From Oceanospirillum sp047518265 (GTDB taxonomy: Bacteria > Pseudomonadota > Gammaproteobacteria > Pseudomonadales > Halomonadaceae): a stretch of 64,000 nucleotides of DNA. The translations under genes and the position numbers were made by a program. Where the stretch lies: positions 46,266-110,265 of the forward strand of contig JAKZRG010000029.1 in assembly GCA_047518265.1 (NCBI GenBank), written 5' to 3'. Shown one piece after another: positions 1 to 7,773 of this stretch. The notes below the pieces were generated by a model. That model worked only from the letters and a program-made list of their open reading frames with translations. It was not told the DNA's origin and did no database searches. Numbering within the stretch: position 1 is the stretch's first letter; every line of letters begins with the position of its first letter.

Positions 1-174
1 CTTAATACCATTTATTTCAAGCTCTATCGGTTCTTCAGCAAGATTAAATAATAATTCGGCACCTGTACCGGGAAACATACAAGGAAGCACTCCACCTACA
101 GACTGCTGCCACAACCATAATTGACGAACGTAGAAGTCTAAAGGTGAGCTGACATTAAATGTCTCGATCTTCAT
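1..174 (-). CDS. AraC-like transcriptional regulator, N-terminal fragment
   Basis: An open frame on the minus strand begins with ATG at 174 and runs off the left edge of the window, giving the first 58 residues. The stretch LWLWQQ, then FPGTGAELLFNL, resembles the N-terminal sensing domain found in front of AraC-type helix-turn-helix regulators. The DNA-binding half would lie outside the window, so the family is an inference from this short part. It points away from the DUF6506 gene and is probably an independent unit. Confidence 0.5.
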   Translation of the reverse strand, partial: MKIETFNVSSPLDFYVRQLWLWQQSVGGVLPCMFPGTGAELLFNLAEEPIELEINGIK

Positions 175-329
175 AAGAAAATACTAAATGCTAAGTCTTA
201 GTTTATTTAATAGTGCAGAATATATCATAGGTAGCTCTGGCACATGCTCCTGAAGAAACAATATCTTTCTTGATTTGCAAGACATAAGTACTCTGTCATG
301 CAGAGCACTTAGCTTAATTAGAGAGGGAA

Positions 330-641
330 TTATTGAAACAAATTGTCCCCACTGGAAAACCTTAATCCTGGGTGATAGTCAAAACGTACAACACCAACAT
401 GAACCTTTCCTTTTGCAGCCTCAACAATTGCAGCAACACCTTGATGGCCAAAACCACCACATAATTCAACTACCGTTATACCCTCATCAATTAACTCATG
501 CATCAAGCTACACCCTTGATGATAGTTTGCCACAGCTATAGTTTTTACTTCCACTTGCTCTGTCTTAACCCACCCCTGATGGATAACTGCTTCAGCATTG
601 GGTGCAACAAAAATAAAGGCTGCTTTTATTTTCTCTGTCAT
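330..641 (-). CDS. DUF6506 family protein
   Basis: This 103-residue protein has the pattern of the DUF6506 family: an N-terminal KAAFIFVAP strand, a central ELCGGFG motif (about residues 59-65) and a C-terminal VGVVRFDYHPGL segment. No signal peptide or membrane segment is visible, so it should be cytosolic. The family has no established function that I know of. A weak AGAG ribosome site lies about nine bases before the ATG at 641. It stands alone between the AraC-like fragment and the divergent hydroxylase gene. Confidence 0.7.
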   Translation of the reverse strand: MTEKIKAAFIFVAPNAEAVIHQGWVKTEQVEVKTIAVANYHQGCSLMHELIDEGITVVELCGGFGHQGVAAIVEAAKGKVHVGVVRFDYHPGLRFSSGDNLFQ

Positions 642-776
642 TATTATGTCTCTTAATTCTCAAGTTGGTAACGCTATGCTAATAAAAGAGAAAGCAAAGT
701 CATTGTAAAAATGCGTCAACTCTTAAGCGCATCAACCAGCTTAAGTCTTAGCAGAAAAACAGAGAAAAGGACTTAG

Positions 777-1514
777 ATGGATCTACTACTTAAAACCATA
801 ACCCAATCCCCAAGCTTACTGGATGCATGGGGTTATGCCTTTATCACTCAGCTGACTATCTACTTTGGCATTTGTGGCGGTGTCGTGGTGTCTGTTCTGG
901 CACTTAAAAGGTTGAAGATCGGCTCGGTATTGGATGAGCGACCTTTTAAGCAACATCAGATCAGGAATGAGATTCTAAGCAGTCTAGGATCGAGTCTAAT
1001 TTATGCGGTTTATATGCTGGCCTGTTTTAGATTGGCTTCTGGAACATGCCCTTCGTCGTTTTTTGAGGGCTTGATTCAGCTCATCGCATTTTTGGCGATT
1101 TATGATATCGCGAACTACACCACCCATAGACTTTTACATACGGGAAGGTTTCGACGCTTCCACTATCAACATCATCGTTCCGTTAGGGTTACCCCTTGGT
1201 CTACCTCTAGTCTGCATCCGGTTGAGGCTATTCTTAGCCAAATGCCACTATTGTTGTTTGTATGGTTCGTGCCGGTATCAAGTCTGATGATTATTGTGTT
1301 TTACGCAGTACTGATGCTCTTTATGGCAATGGGGCACAGTAACTATAGCCCGGTTGGCCACACTTTTAATGCACCCAAATTAAAAGGCTATATTCGCTTT
1401 CATCAACGACACCATCAATTGGGTCATGTGAACTATGGTTTCTTGGGAATCCATTGGGATTTAGTTTTTGGAACTCATTTTCAGAAGGAAAAGGACAGTT
1501 CAAAAGCGAGATAG
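777..1514 (+). CDS. Fatty acid hydroxylase / sterol desaturase superfamily membrane protein
   Basis: This 245-residue integral membrane protein has the histidine boxes of the superfamily that holds a di-iron centre: HRLLH at 117-121, HYQHH at 129-133, a lone His at 187, HQRHH at 209-213, then a HWDLVFGT tail. Four or more hydrophobic segments are visible (roughly 20-43, 70-86, 98-112, 155-186). The family hydroxylates or desaturates lipid carbons with oxygen; the substrate cannot be read from the sequence. AAAGG six bases before the ATG supports the start. It appears monocistronic, with a stem-loop downstream. Confidence 0.8.
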   Translation: MDLLLKTITQSPSLLDAWGYAFITQLTIYFGICGGVVVSVLALKRLKIGSVLDERPFKQHQIRNEILSSLGSSLIYAVYMLACFRLASGTCPSSFFEGLIQLIAFLAIYDIANYTTHRLLHTGRFRRFHYQHHRSVRVTPWSTSSLHPVEAILSQMPLLLFVWFVPVSSLMIIVFYAVLMLFMAMGHSNYSPVGHTFNAPKLKGYIRFHQRHHQLGHVNYGFLGIHWDLVFGTHFQKEKDSSKAR

Positions 1515-1585
1515 ATAGAGCGATTCAAAGTGCTTTTGGATAGTGAGCGATGCGTACTGATTACTAAAGAGGGGGGGCAAAACCT

Positions 1586-1617
1586 AAACGGCCAGCCCTT
1601 TAACAGACCGGCCGTTT
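1586..1617. terminator. Stem-loop after the hydroxylase gene
   Basis: AAACGGCC at 1586-1593 pairs with GGCCGTTT at 1610-1617 around a 16-base loop. It lies between the hydroxylase (plus) and rebB (minus), so it could end either transcript. There is no clean run of T, so this is a candidate only. Confidence 0.4.
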
Positions 1618-1673
1618 ATCAGGTTAAACGCCATAGAAGTAGACGCCTAAGAATAATGAGGCTAGAGGCTATA

Positions 1674-1701
1674 AACTAGGGATTAGGGATTAGGAATTAG
1701 C
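1674..1701. repeat. Short 7-bp tandem repeat next to the rebB stop
   Basis: Four 7-base units follow one another: AACTAGG, GATTAGG, GATTAGG, AATTAGC. Two are identical and the outer ones differ at two positions each. The last unit contains the rebB stop codon. This is a minor feature, possibly a slippage product. Confidence 0.6.
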
Positions 1702-1963
1702 CCTTTTCTATAATCTGATCGGTGACGGTTCCAGTAACCGCCTCTCCAGTATTCATCAACGCATTAATGCCCTGCACCGTCGCTGCTTGATACATAACAT
1801 TGGCTTGCTGTTGCCCTGTTGTTAAGTTTTGACCTGAGGTAGATAGAGCCTGACTCGTTGTCATCATTAAATTACCCATGGCTGTTGCAGGAGTATCCCC
1901 CAGAACCTTGGTATTAACCTGGGTCACTGAATCCGTAATTGATCCATTAACTGTATTTGGCAT
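1697..1963 (-). CDS. RebB family R-body protein
   Basis: This 88-residue protein matches the RebB/R-body family: an N-terminal VNGSITDSVTQVNTKVLG segment, then ATAMGNLMMTTSQALS, a QQQANVMYQAATVQG core and a TGTVTDQII end. R-bodies are coiled protein ribbons, best known from Caedibacter, where they help kill sensitive hosts; many free-living proteobacteria carry reb genes with unknown roles. The start was moved from 1975 to the ATG at 1963 because AGG sits ideally before it. It lies 92 bases downstream of the LysM/GH18 gene on the same strand. Only one reb paralogue is in view, and no reb-type sigma factor. Confidence 0.8.
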   Translation of the reverse strand: MPNTVNGSITDSVTQVNTKVLGDTPATAMGNLMMTTSQALSTSGQNLTTGQQQANVMYQAATVQGINALMNTGEAVTGTVTDQIIEKG

Positions 1964-2055
1964 ATTGAACCTCATGAATTAATTATTTTTATTTAAAGGC
2001 TTTAAATAGCCTTAGATATAAATAGAAGATGTTCTTAGTGGATATCAGTCAGGTA

Positions 2056-3075
2056 TTACACCTGCTGCCATTGGATATAACCGTGGGTGGTTACACCTTG
2101 TTCAGCAAAATATTGTTCTGCATCCGGGTACATACTGGCGGTAACAATGCTTGGAATAACTTTTGATTTACAGTCAGCATAAGCTGCCCAGCTTAATAAT
2201 GGATCGGCATAGTCATTTTCAGTTTCTTTGCCATTGGTATAAAGCTGAGGGGACATATAGTCGATATTTGTATCTGGAAAGAAGCCTTTCATAAGATCAG
2301 CAGCATCATCAATATCATAAGGTGCTGAATGGCTGATGGTCACCAGGACTTTAAAGCCATGGGCTTGAGCCGTCGAAAAGGACTGAGCGAACGTATCAGC
2401 TAGGCCACTTTCTCCAACTTCGATATCATAAGCTAGGCCATCATAACCGGCAAAAGTACCATCCGTTATCGCTTGCTCAATCTCTTGAAGAAACGCTTGA
2501 GTAAACGGCCCTGTTTTTTTATCGCCGCCGCCAAGGGAAAGAAACTTTTCACCTAATAATTGATCTTTCAGGTGAGCGCTCTGACTCACTGCATCACTCA
2601 CATTACCCCAACCACTGAAAGCAATGCCGATGTTTGCGCCAACTAAGGGCTGAGAGGTTTCATAAGTCCAATCCCAGTAACCGATATACTCAGCCTCCGG
2701 TAGATCGACAGGTTCAGTCGGTGTTATTTGCTCACCTTCCTTGGGAATGGTTAATACCTGGCCGACCTGAATGCTATCGGGATCAAGATCGTTATTAGCT
2801 GTTGCGATTTCTTGCCAAGTCACCCCTTGGCTCGCATTAATAGAATCAGCAATAGCGGAAAGATTGTCACCAGACATGACAACATAGATCCACTGACCCG
2901 CTTTATCTGTAAAAGGGATCTTTAATGATTGGCCAACTTGGATGGCATTGGCATCCGCTAACCCATTCGCCGTGACAATATCCTGATAGCCAATACCTGC
3001 AGAGGCATTAATATTGGCTGCGATCTCAGATAGAGAGTCCCCAGATTGAACCGTGTACTTTAGTGATTGCGACAT
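2056..3075 (-). CDS. LysM-LysM-GH18-like glycosidase without signal peptide
   Basis: This 339-residue protein has two LysM modules (about 6-53 and 63-111, each with YTVQSGDSL- or YVVMSGDNL-like starts and a final xVGQxLxIP), a short linker rich in Pro and acidic residues, and a chitinase-like GH18 barrel (about 130-339). The GH18 signature reads DGLAYDIE (212-219). It keeps the last Asp and the catalytic Glu but has Ala where the middle Asp usually is. LysM plus GH18 recalls YaaH/SleL peptidoglycan hydrolases. No secretion signal is visible, which is odd for a wall-active enzyme. AGGA eight bases before the ATG supports the start. It probably shares a transcript with rebB. Confidence 0.8.
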   Translation of the reverse strand: MSQSLKYTVQSGDSLSEIAANINASAGIGYQDIVTANGLADANAIQVGQSLKIPFTDKAGQWIYVVMSGDNLSAIADSINASQGVTWQEIATANNDLDPDSIQVGQVLTIPKEGEQITPTEPVDLPEAEYIGYWDWTYETSQPLVGANIGIAFSGWGNVSDAVSQSAHLKDQLLGEKFLSLGGGDKKTGPFTQAFLQEIEQAITDGTFAGYDGLAYDIEVGESGLADTFAQSFSTAQAHGFKVLVTISHSAPYDIDDAADLMKGFFPDTNIDYMSPQLYTNGKETENDYADPLLSWAAYADCKSKVIPSIVTASMYPDAEQYFAEQGVTTHGYIQWQQV

Positions 3076-3184
3076 AATACTTGTCCTGATCCGTGATGGC
3101 TTAACATCATATTTATGTTTTTAGCGATCTTTAAAAGCGAATCAAATTGTTAACCAACCCTGGCTATAAAAGCTATTACAGCCT

Positions 3185-3203
3185 ATTTCACCTTTAGTGA
3201 AAT
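3185..3203. promoter_or_regulatory. Palindrome in the LysM/efpL divergent promoter region
   Basis: ATTTCAC (3185-3191), five bases, then GTGAAAT (3197-3203) make a perfect interrupted palindrome. It lies in the 316-base gap between the divergent LysM/GH18 and efpL genes, which otherwise shows no gene or RNA. It could be an operator for either side; the factor is unknown. Confidence 0.35.
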
Positions 3204-3391
3204 CTAAATTACACCTACCCTAAATCTCTTATCCTGTCAGTTTAGACTTAATGACACAGCTAAAAACCATTCCGATATGATCAACTCTCTGGCCGCTCGT
3301 GATTGGTATTATTAAGACATTCCTTGCTTTCGATAATCGCGGGCTTAAACTATTAGCCAAATTGATTTGATACTCTTTTAGGACGGAAAAA

Positions 3392-3967
3392 ATGCCTAAG
3401 GCAAGTGAAGTTAAAAAAAATGCAGCCATCGAACATAACGGCAAAACATTAATCGTAAGAGATATCGAGCGTTCTGTTCCTCAGGGTCGTGCTGGCGGTA
3501 GCTTGTACCGTATGCGTATGTACGATGTAGTCACGGGTGCTAAGGTCGATGAGACCTTTAAAGATTCAGATATGTTAACCCTTGCGGATCTGATCCGTCG
3601 TCCAGCGGCATTTTCCTATATCGATGGTGACGAATATGTCTTTATGGACAACGAGGACTATACGCCGTACAACTTAAATAAAGAGTCTATCGCTGACGAG
3701 ATTTTGTTTATCACAGAAGATACTCAAGGCCTGATGGTTGTTATCGTTGATGATGCACCGGTTGCCATTGATCTCCCCATGAACGTTGAACTGGAAATTG
3801 TAGAAACAGATCCGTCATTGAAAGGGGGTTCTGCTACCGCTCGTACTAAGCCTGCAATCTTAACAACAGGCTTAACTGTACAAGTGCCTGAGCATATCTC
3901 AACGGGTGAACGTATTAAGGTCAGTGTTGAAGAACGTAAGTTTATGGGTCGTGCGGATTCTAAGTAA
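3392..3967 (+). CDS. yeiP: Elongation factor P-like protein EfpL (YeiP)
   Basis: This 191-residue protein has the three-domain layout of EF-P: an N-terminal KOW-like domain to about 65, then two OB-type domains. EF-P and EfpL bind stalled ribosomes between the P and E sites and help form difficult peptide bonds such as polyproline. The tip loop reads SVPQGRAGGSLYR, with Arg33 where true EF-P carries a modified Lys, which marks the EfpL/YeiP branch. The ending VSVEERKFMGRADSK fits the family. It is a single-gene unit with a good AGGACGG site upstream and a terminator downstream. Confidence 0.93.
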   Translation: MPKASEVKKNAAIEHNGKTLIVRDIERSVPQGRAGGSLYRMRMYDVVTGAKVDETFKDSDMLTLADLIRRPAAFSYIDGDEYVFMDNEDYTPYNLNKESIADEILFITEDTQGLMVVIVDDAPVAIDLPMNVELEIVETDPSLKGGSATARTKPAILTTGLTVQVPEHISTGERIKVSVEERKFMGRADSK

Positions 3968-4025
3968 GTAAATCCAAGTGCACATCTATCCAGCGTCTAT
4001 ATAATTTCGATTTTTATAAGCCGCT

Positions 4026-4057
4026 ATCAAACGCCTTCTGATTGGAAGGCGTTTTGA
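4026..4057 (+). terminator. Rho-independent terminator of efpL
   Basis: ATCAAACGCCTTC (from 4026) and GAAGGCGTTTTGAT (to 4057) form a near-perfect stem with a TGATTG loop. The T run falls in the 3' arm. It lies 58 bases after the efpL stop. Confidence 0.75.
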
Positions 4058-4218
4058 TTACAAGCTCATTCTATTTATACTATCACTTTAAACGTCACAT
4101 ACTGTCTTTAGTTCGCCGCTCGAACTTAAATCAATAAAAACCATCATTGTCTCTTTATAATTTACATGCGTTAATACTGCCGAAATCACGTTGACTCACA
4201 ATATAAAGGACTAAATTG

Positions 4219-4749
4219 ATGTTTAAAAAAACAGTCTTACTTTTTCTATCTTTGCTATCATTTTCTTGCTTTGCAGCACCTTCAAGCCAAACATTATTTT
4301 CGGTGATCAATGAGCGCTTAAGCTATATGGAGGATGTGGCACTATTTAAATCCCAGAAACATATCGCTATCGAAGATGTAGCACGAGAAAAGATAGTTAT
4401 CGCTAAGGCATCAGACTCTGCCGCTAAATCTGGTTTGGATAAGGAAAGTGCAGTCGCTTTTTTCAAGGCTCAGATATCGGCAGCTAAAGTCATTCAGTAC
4501 CGCTATCGTGCAGACTTGTTAAGTCGACCCGCTAAAAAAGATCCCAGAGATCTTAAAACCGTCATTCGACCTGCGTTGATTAAACTAGGCGGCCAGATTA
4601 ATACAGAAATAGCAGCGTTATTGAATAACAATGGCTCATTGAAAGAAAGTGATTGGCAAAACTTCCAGCATACTCTTAATCAGAAGTATCTGAGCCAAGC
4701 GGATAAACGCTTACTGTTTAATGCTCTGACAAAAATTAAGCTGAAGTAA
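4219..4749 (+). CDS. Periplasmic chorismate mutase (AroQ gamma class)
   Basis: This 176-residue protein has a Sec signal peptide (MFKKTVLLFLSLLSFSCFA, cleavage near residue 20) followed by an all-helical AroQ domain. Helix 1 carries INERLSYMEDVALFKSQ, then IEDVAREKIVI and AVAFFKAQISAAKVIQYRYR, the hallmarks of the secreted gamma class. The enzyme turns chorismate into prephenate; why it is exported is not settled for the family. A TTG three bases upstream is rejected because AAAGGA is correctly spaced for the ATG at 4219. It is a single-gene unit. Confidence 0.85.
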   Translation: MFKKTVLLFLSLLSFSCFAAPSSQTLFSVINERLSYMEDVALFKSQKHIAIEDVAREKIVIAKASDSAAKSGLDKESAVAFFKAQISAAKVIQYRYRADLLSRPAKKDPRDLKTVIRPALIKLGGQINTEIAALLNNNGSLKESDWQNFQHTLNQKYLSQADKRLLFNALTKIKLK

Positions 4750-4764
4750 CCGCAAAATAAAAGA

Positions 4765-4787
4765 GGGCTATTTAAGACAGATAGCCC
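4765..4787. terminator. Stem-loop between chorismate mutase and DMT transporter genes
   Basis: GGGCTAT (4765-4771) and ATAGCCC (4781-4787) form a 7-bp stem between two converging genes. No T run follows on the plus strand; the minus strand has a short T-rich stretch. It is a weak terminator candidate serving either gene. Confidence 0.4.
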
Positions 4788-4900
4788 CCCACCCCAACGT
4801 ATCGATCAAGACACGGCCCAACAGAAAAGGCTCCTTCCAGGGCAAACACAGAAATAAAAGTAGGACAGATGAGGATCAAATCACACCAACCCTCCAATAA

Positions 4901-5839
4901 TTAAACGATTTTATCAGCACGTTTGATCGGTAATAAGCGCCAGCCAAATTTTACAGCACAGGCCGCCAGTAAAATCATCATAATACCTATCCCCTGCTGC
5001 CAAGAGATCTGAGTGCCAAAGGCATAGTGATCCACCATCAGAGCGACCACGGGATAGATAAACGATAACAGCGCAATCAGGCTGGTTGATAGTTTCTGAA
5101 AACTGGCATACAGCAAGATATACATAAAACAGGTATGCACTACGCCCAAAATAGCTAGAGCCCCCCACTGATGACCCTGTTGTGGTAAAGCTGAGAAATC
5201 AACCAAAGGCAAAAGCATAAAGCAGCCTAGTATCACCTGAAGCAAAGCCACAAAGTAGGGTGGTGCATCCGCTATTTTTTTGGTCACTAATGTGGTCACG
5301 GTATACAGAACAGCCGCAGCAAGCGCTAAAATGACACCTATAAGAGCGTCACTAGTTTTGAACACGCCCTCTGAAAACAGTTCATTCAACTGCCCCTCTT
5401 CAATATTTATCATCAAGAAAAGACCAATAAAGGCCACTGCTAGCCAGGCATAAACCTGAACAGAGGTTTTCTCTGCCATTAGCCAGCTACCAGCCAGCAC
5501 CAAAAATAATGGCTGGGTATGGTAAGCAACGGTCGCAATTGAAAAGGGCACAAACTCAAAGGAGGTAAACAACAATACCCAGTTTCCTACTAGGGTACCC
5601 CCCCCCAACAAAATCAACCATAATGTATTTTTTTGCAGATACTGGCGGTTAAATATTCCCCTATACCAAGCATAAAGCCCCAGACTCAGCGCAGCAAAAA
5701 GGCAACGGAAAAACACCACATTCCAAGCAGACTGCCCAGAGTTCACAACAAAATAGCCAATACTACCCGACAGCACCATTGCCAGACTTAGCTCCAGACT
5801 GCCTCGGGTACTGGCTGAAATATTGTTAAATACGCTCAT
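4901..5839 (-). CDS. EamA/DMT family transporter
   Basis: This 312-residue protein has about ten hydrophobic segments in two EamA repeats and no soluble domain, typical of drug/metabolite exporters of the inner membrane. The end of repeat 2 shows the usual LIALLSFIYPVVALMVD block. The substrate is unknown. The Lrp-type gene on the opposite strand, 116 bases away, is the likely regulator; such pairs often export amino acids, but that is inference. Confidence 0.85.
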   Translation of the reverse strand: MSVFNNISASTRGSLELSLAMVLSGSIGYFVVNSGQSAWNVVFFRCLFAALSLGLYAWYRGIFNRQYLQKNTLWLILLGGGTLVGNWVLLFTSFEFVPFSIATVAYHTQPLFLVLAGSWLMAEKTSVQVYAWLAVAFIGLFLMINIEEGQLNELFSEGVFKTSDALIGVILALAAAVLYTVTTLVTKKIADAPPYFVALLQVILGCFMLLPLVDFSALPQQGHQWGALAILGVVHTCFMYILLYASFQKLSTSLIALLSFIYPVVALMVDHYAFGTQISWQQGIGIMMILLAACAVKFGWRLLPIKRADKIV

Positions 5840-5955
5840 TGTACCGCTCCATATCAGACTAAATTTGTTAATAAAAATTGTACTGACGAGTCAAAGGGAA
5901 TGGCATAAGATAAAAAAGACCAAATGCACTGATTACTTTTAAATCCCAGGCAGAT

Positions 5956-6429
5956 ATGAGCTTTAACCTAAGAAAAAATATTAGGGCCCTAGATAGGGTT
6001 GATATTCAACTGATTGAGTTATTAACGGAGAATGCCAGAATCAGCGTGACCGATCTGGCCCGCCATGTGGGCATGTCGGCACCCAGTGTCAATGAGCGCC
6101 TGAAAAGACTGGAAGAAAGCGGAGTCATTTCCGGATATCGGGTAGAAGTTAACCCCGAAGCTTTGGGCTACACCTTGATGGCCATGGTGCGTATACGTCA
6201 TCAACCGGGCAAACTGAAACAGTTAGAACAGTTGCTCCAATCTATGCCTGAGTTTGTGGAATGCGATAAGGTCACCGGAGAGGACTGCTTTATCGCACGT
6301 CTTTATATGACGGATATTGCTGAACTGGACCCTATTTTAGATAAAGTATCTGAGATTGCCGATACCAATACCTCAATTGTTAAGTCAACGCCCATTAAGC
6401 GAAGACTGCCACCGCTGGCCACTCTCTAA
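5956..6429 (+). CDS. Lrp/AsnC family transcriptional regulator
   Basis: This 157-residue protein has an N-terminal winged helix-turn-helix (LDRVDIQLIELLTENARISVTDLARHVGMS, about 12-42) and a C-terminal RAM ligand-binding domain (from about 70). The length is standard for the family. Lrp-type proteins bind DNA as dimers or octamers and respond to amino acids. It is divergent from the DMT transporter gene and probably controls it and itself. A stem-loop follows its stop. Confidence 0.9.
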   Translation: MSFNLRKNIRALDRVDIQLIELLTENARISVTDLARHVGMSAPSVNERLKRLEESGVISGYRVEVNPEALGYTLMAMVRIRHQPGKLKQLEQLLQSMPEFVECDKVTGEDCFIARLYMTDIAELDPILDKVSEIADTNTSIVKSTPIKRRLPPLATL

Positions 6430-6462
6430 GTCACCGCTACCAGACTCAACTCTTCGATTTGT

Positions 6463-6504
6463 AAAGCCTCTGCCATAGAAATCTTCCTTTTCTTCAGAGG
6501 CTTT
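6463..6504 (+). terminator. Stem-loop terminator after the Lrp gene
   Basis: AAAGCCTCTG (6463-6472) and CAGAGGCTTT (6495-6504) are perfect inverted repeats. They are followed shortly by a CCTTTTTAG stretch, 34 bases past the Lrp stop. Confidence 0.6.
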
Positions 6505-6573
6505 GTAACCTTTTTAGATATATTCCCTTCCATCTGATCATTAGCTCCTCACACCCCCGCTTAAGATTTTATA

Positions 6574-6603
6574 TTGACACAATTAGGACGGCCGACCTAA
6601 TAT
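6574..6603 (+). promoter_or_regulatory. Sigma-70 promoter of the old yellow enzyme operon
   Basis: TTGACA (6574-6579) and TAATAT (6598-6603) are separated by 18 bases, close to the sigma-70 consensus. The upstream TetR operator (6582-6601) fills the spacer and touches the -10 box, so binding there would block polymerase. Confidence 0.75.
6582..6601. promoter_or_regulatory. TetR operator 1 (NemR-like box)
   Basis: ATTAGGACGGCCGACCTAAT is a 20-base palindrome with a single mismatched pair. Its core fits TAGGAC-N4-GTCCTA with one change. It lies inside the promoter spacer. The layout resembles the E. coli NemR box (TAGACC-N4-GGTCTA), recalled from the literature. Confidence 0.75.
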
Positions 6604-6612
6604 ATCTGCAAA

Positions 6613-6628
6613 TAGGACACGCGTCCTA
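6613..6628. promoter_or_regulatory. TetR operator 2 (NemR-like box)
   Basis: TAGGACACGCGTCCTA has perfect 6-base arms around ACGC and repeats the core of operator 1. It begins 31 bases after operator 1's start (about three helical turns) and lies near the expected transcription start. Confidence 0.75.
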
Positions 6629-6660
6629 CTTTGCATTCAATAGGGATTAAGGAGATACAC

Positions 6661-7749
6661 ATGACTGCATTATTTGAATCTTTTCAGCTAGGCGATTTAA
6701 CACTGAACAACCGTATGGTGATGGCACCGATGACGCGCAACCGTGCGAATGAGCAAGGTCTGGTGTCTGACATGATGATGACTCATTACAAACAAAGAGC
6801 ATCAGCAGGAATTATCATTGCCGAGTCTGCTCCAGTTTCCGCTCAAGGAGTGGGTTACCCAAATACACCCGCATTATTTACCGAAGCACAAGCAGATAGC
6901 TGGAAGCCATTAATCACGGCAGTACATGAACAAGGGGGCCACATTTTTGCCCAGTTGCAACATTGCGGCCGCATCTCTCATTCCAGCATGCAGCCCGATA
7001 ATGCCCTGCCTATCGCACCTTCAGCTCTAAAACCCGCTGGGCATGCCGTCACATATTCCGGTATGTTGGATTTTGAAACGCCACGGGCATTAGAAACAGA
7101 AGAAATCCCCCTCATTGTGGAGCAGTTCCGACAGGGAGCAGAAATGGCCAAACGCGCCGGGTTTGATGGTATCGAAGTGCATGGTGCCAATGGCTATATT
7201 ATTGATCAATTCCTGCGGGATGGCAGCAATCAGCGTTCCGATATCTACGGCGGTAATGTGGAAAACCGTATGCGACTGTTAAACTGGGTGTTGGATGCTG
7301 TTTGTACGATTTGGCCCACTAAACGAGTGGGCGTACGCTTAACGCCGGAAAATAGCTTTAACTCGATGTCAGATTCAAATCCACAACAGCACTTTGAGTA
7401 CTTTATTGAGCAGTTAAACCTACGCTCCCTCGCTTATGTGCACGTACTGGAAGGCGATATGATGAGCCAAGAGAGTAAGGTCGATTACTCCGTCTTACGC
7501 GCTAAATTCAACGGCACCTATATTGCCAATAATGGGTATGATCTGGAGAAAGCACAAACGGCAATCAAAAATGGTGACGCAAGCTTAGTGGCCTTTGGTA
7601 TCCCTTTCCTCGCCAACCCTGATTTGGTACGCCGATACCGTGAAAATCTGCCACTAAACCAAGCCGATCACAACACATTTTATGGTGGTAACGAGGTAGG
7701 CTATACCGACTATGCGTTTTATCATAGTGAAGAGGCAGTTATTGCTTGA
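6661..7749 (+). CDS. Old yellow enzyme family flavin oxidoreductase (NemA-like alkene reductase)
   Basis: This 362-residue protein is a single TIM-barrel FMN enzyme of the OYE family. It reduces activated C=C bonds, such as those in N-ethylmaleimide and other electrophiles, with NAD(P)H. Visible features are the NRMVMAPMTRNRA start, the HGANGYIIDQFLRDGSNQRSD block (substrate-binding His and Asn, then the conserved DxSNxRxDxYGG), VRLTPE and the AFGIPFLANPDL phosphate-binding end. An upstream TTG at 6631 was rejected because AAGGAG lies just before the ATG at 6661. It is the first gene of a unit with a TetR and a YciI-like gene. Confidence 0.92.
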   Translation: MTALFESFQLGDLTLNNRMVMAPMTRNRANEQGLVSDMMMTHYKQRASAGIIIAESAPVSAQGVGYPNTPALFTEAQADSWKPLITAVHEQGGHIFAQLQHCGRISHSSMQPDNALPIAPSALKPAGHAVTYSGMLDFETPRALETEEIPLIVEQFRQGAEMAKRAGFDGIEVHGANGYIIDQFLRDGSNQRSDIYGGNVENRMRLLNWVLDAVCTIWPTKRVGVRLTPENSFNSMSDSNPQQHFEYFIEQLNLRSLAYVHVLEGDMMSQESKVDYSVLRAKFNGTYIANNGYDLEKAQTAIKNGDASLVAFGIPFLANPDLVRRYRENLPLNQADHNTFYGGNEVGYTDYAFYHSEEAVIA

Positions 7750-7773
7750 ACCCAAAAATCGACAGGTATTTTT

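Noticed and set aside
330..541. Plus-strand frame overlapping the DUF6506 gene
   Set aside because: Low-complexity Gln/His-rich reading in the shadow of a well-conserved minus-strand gene.
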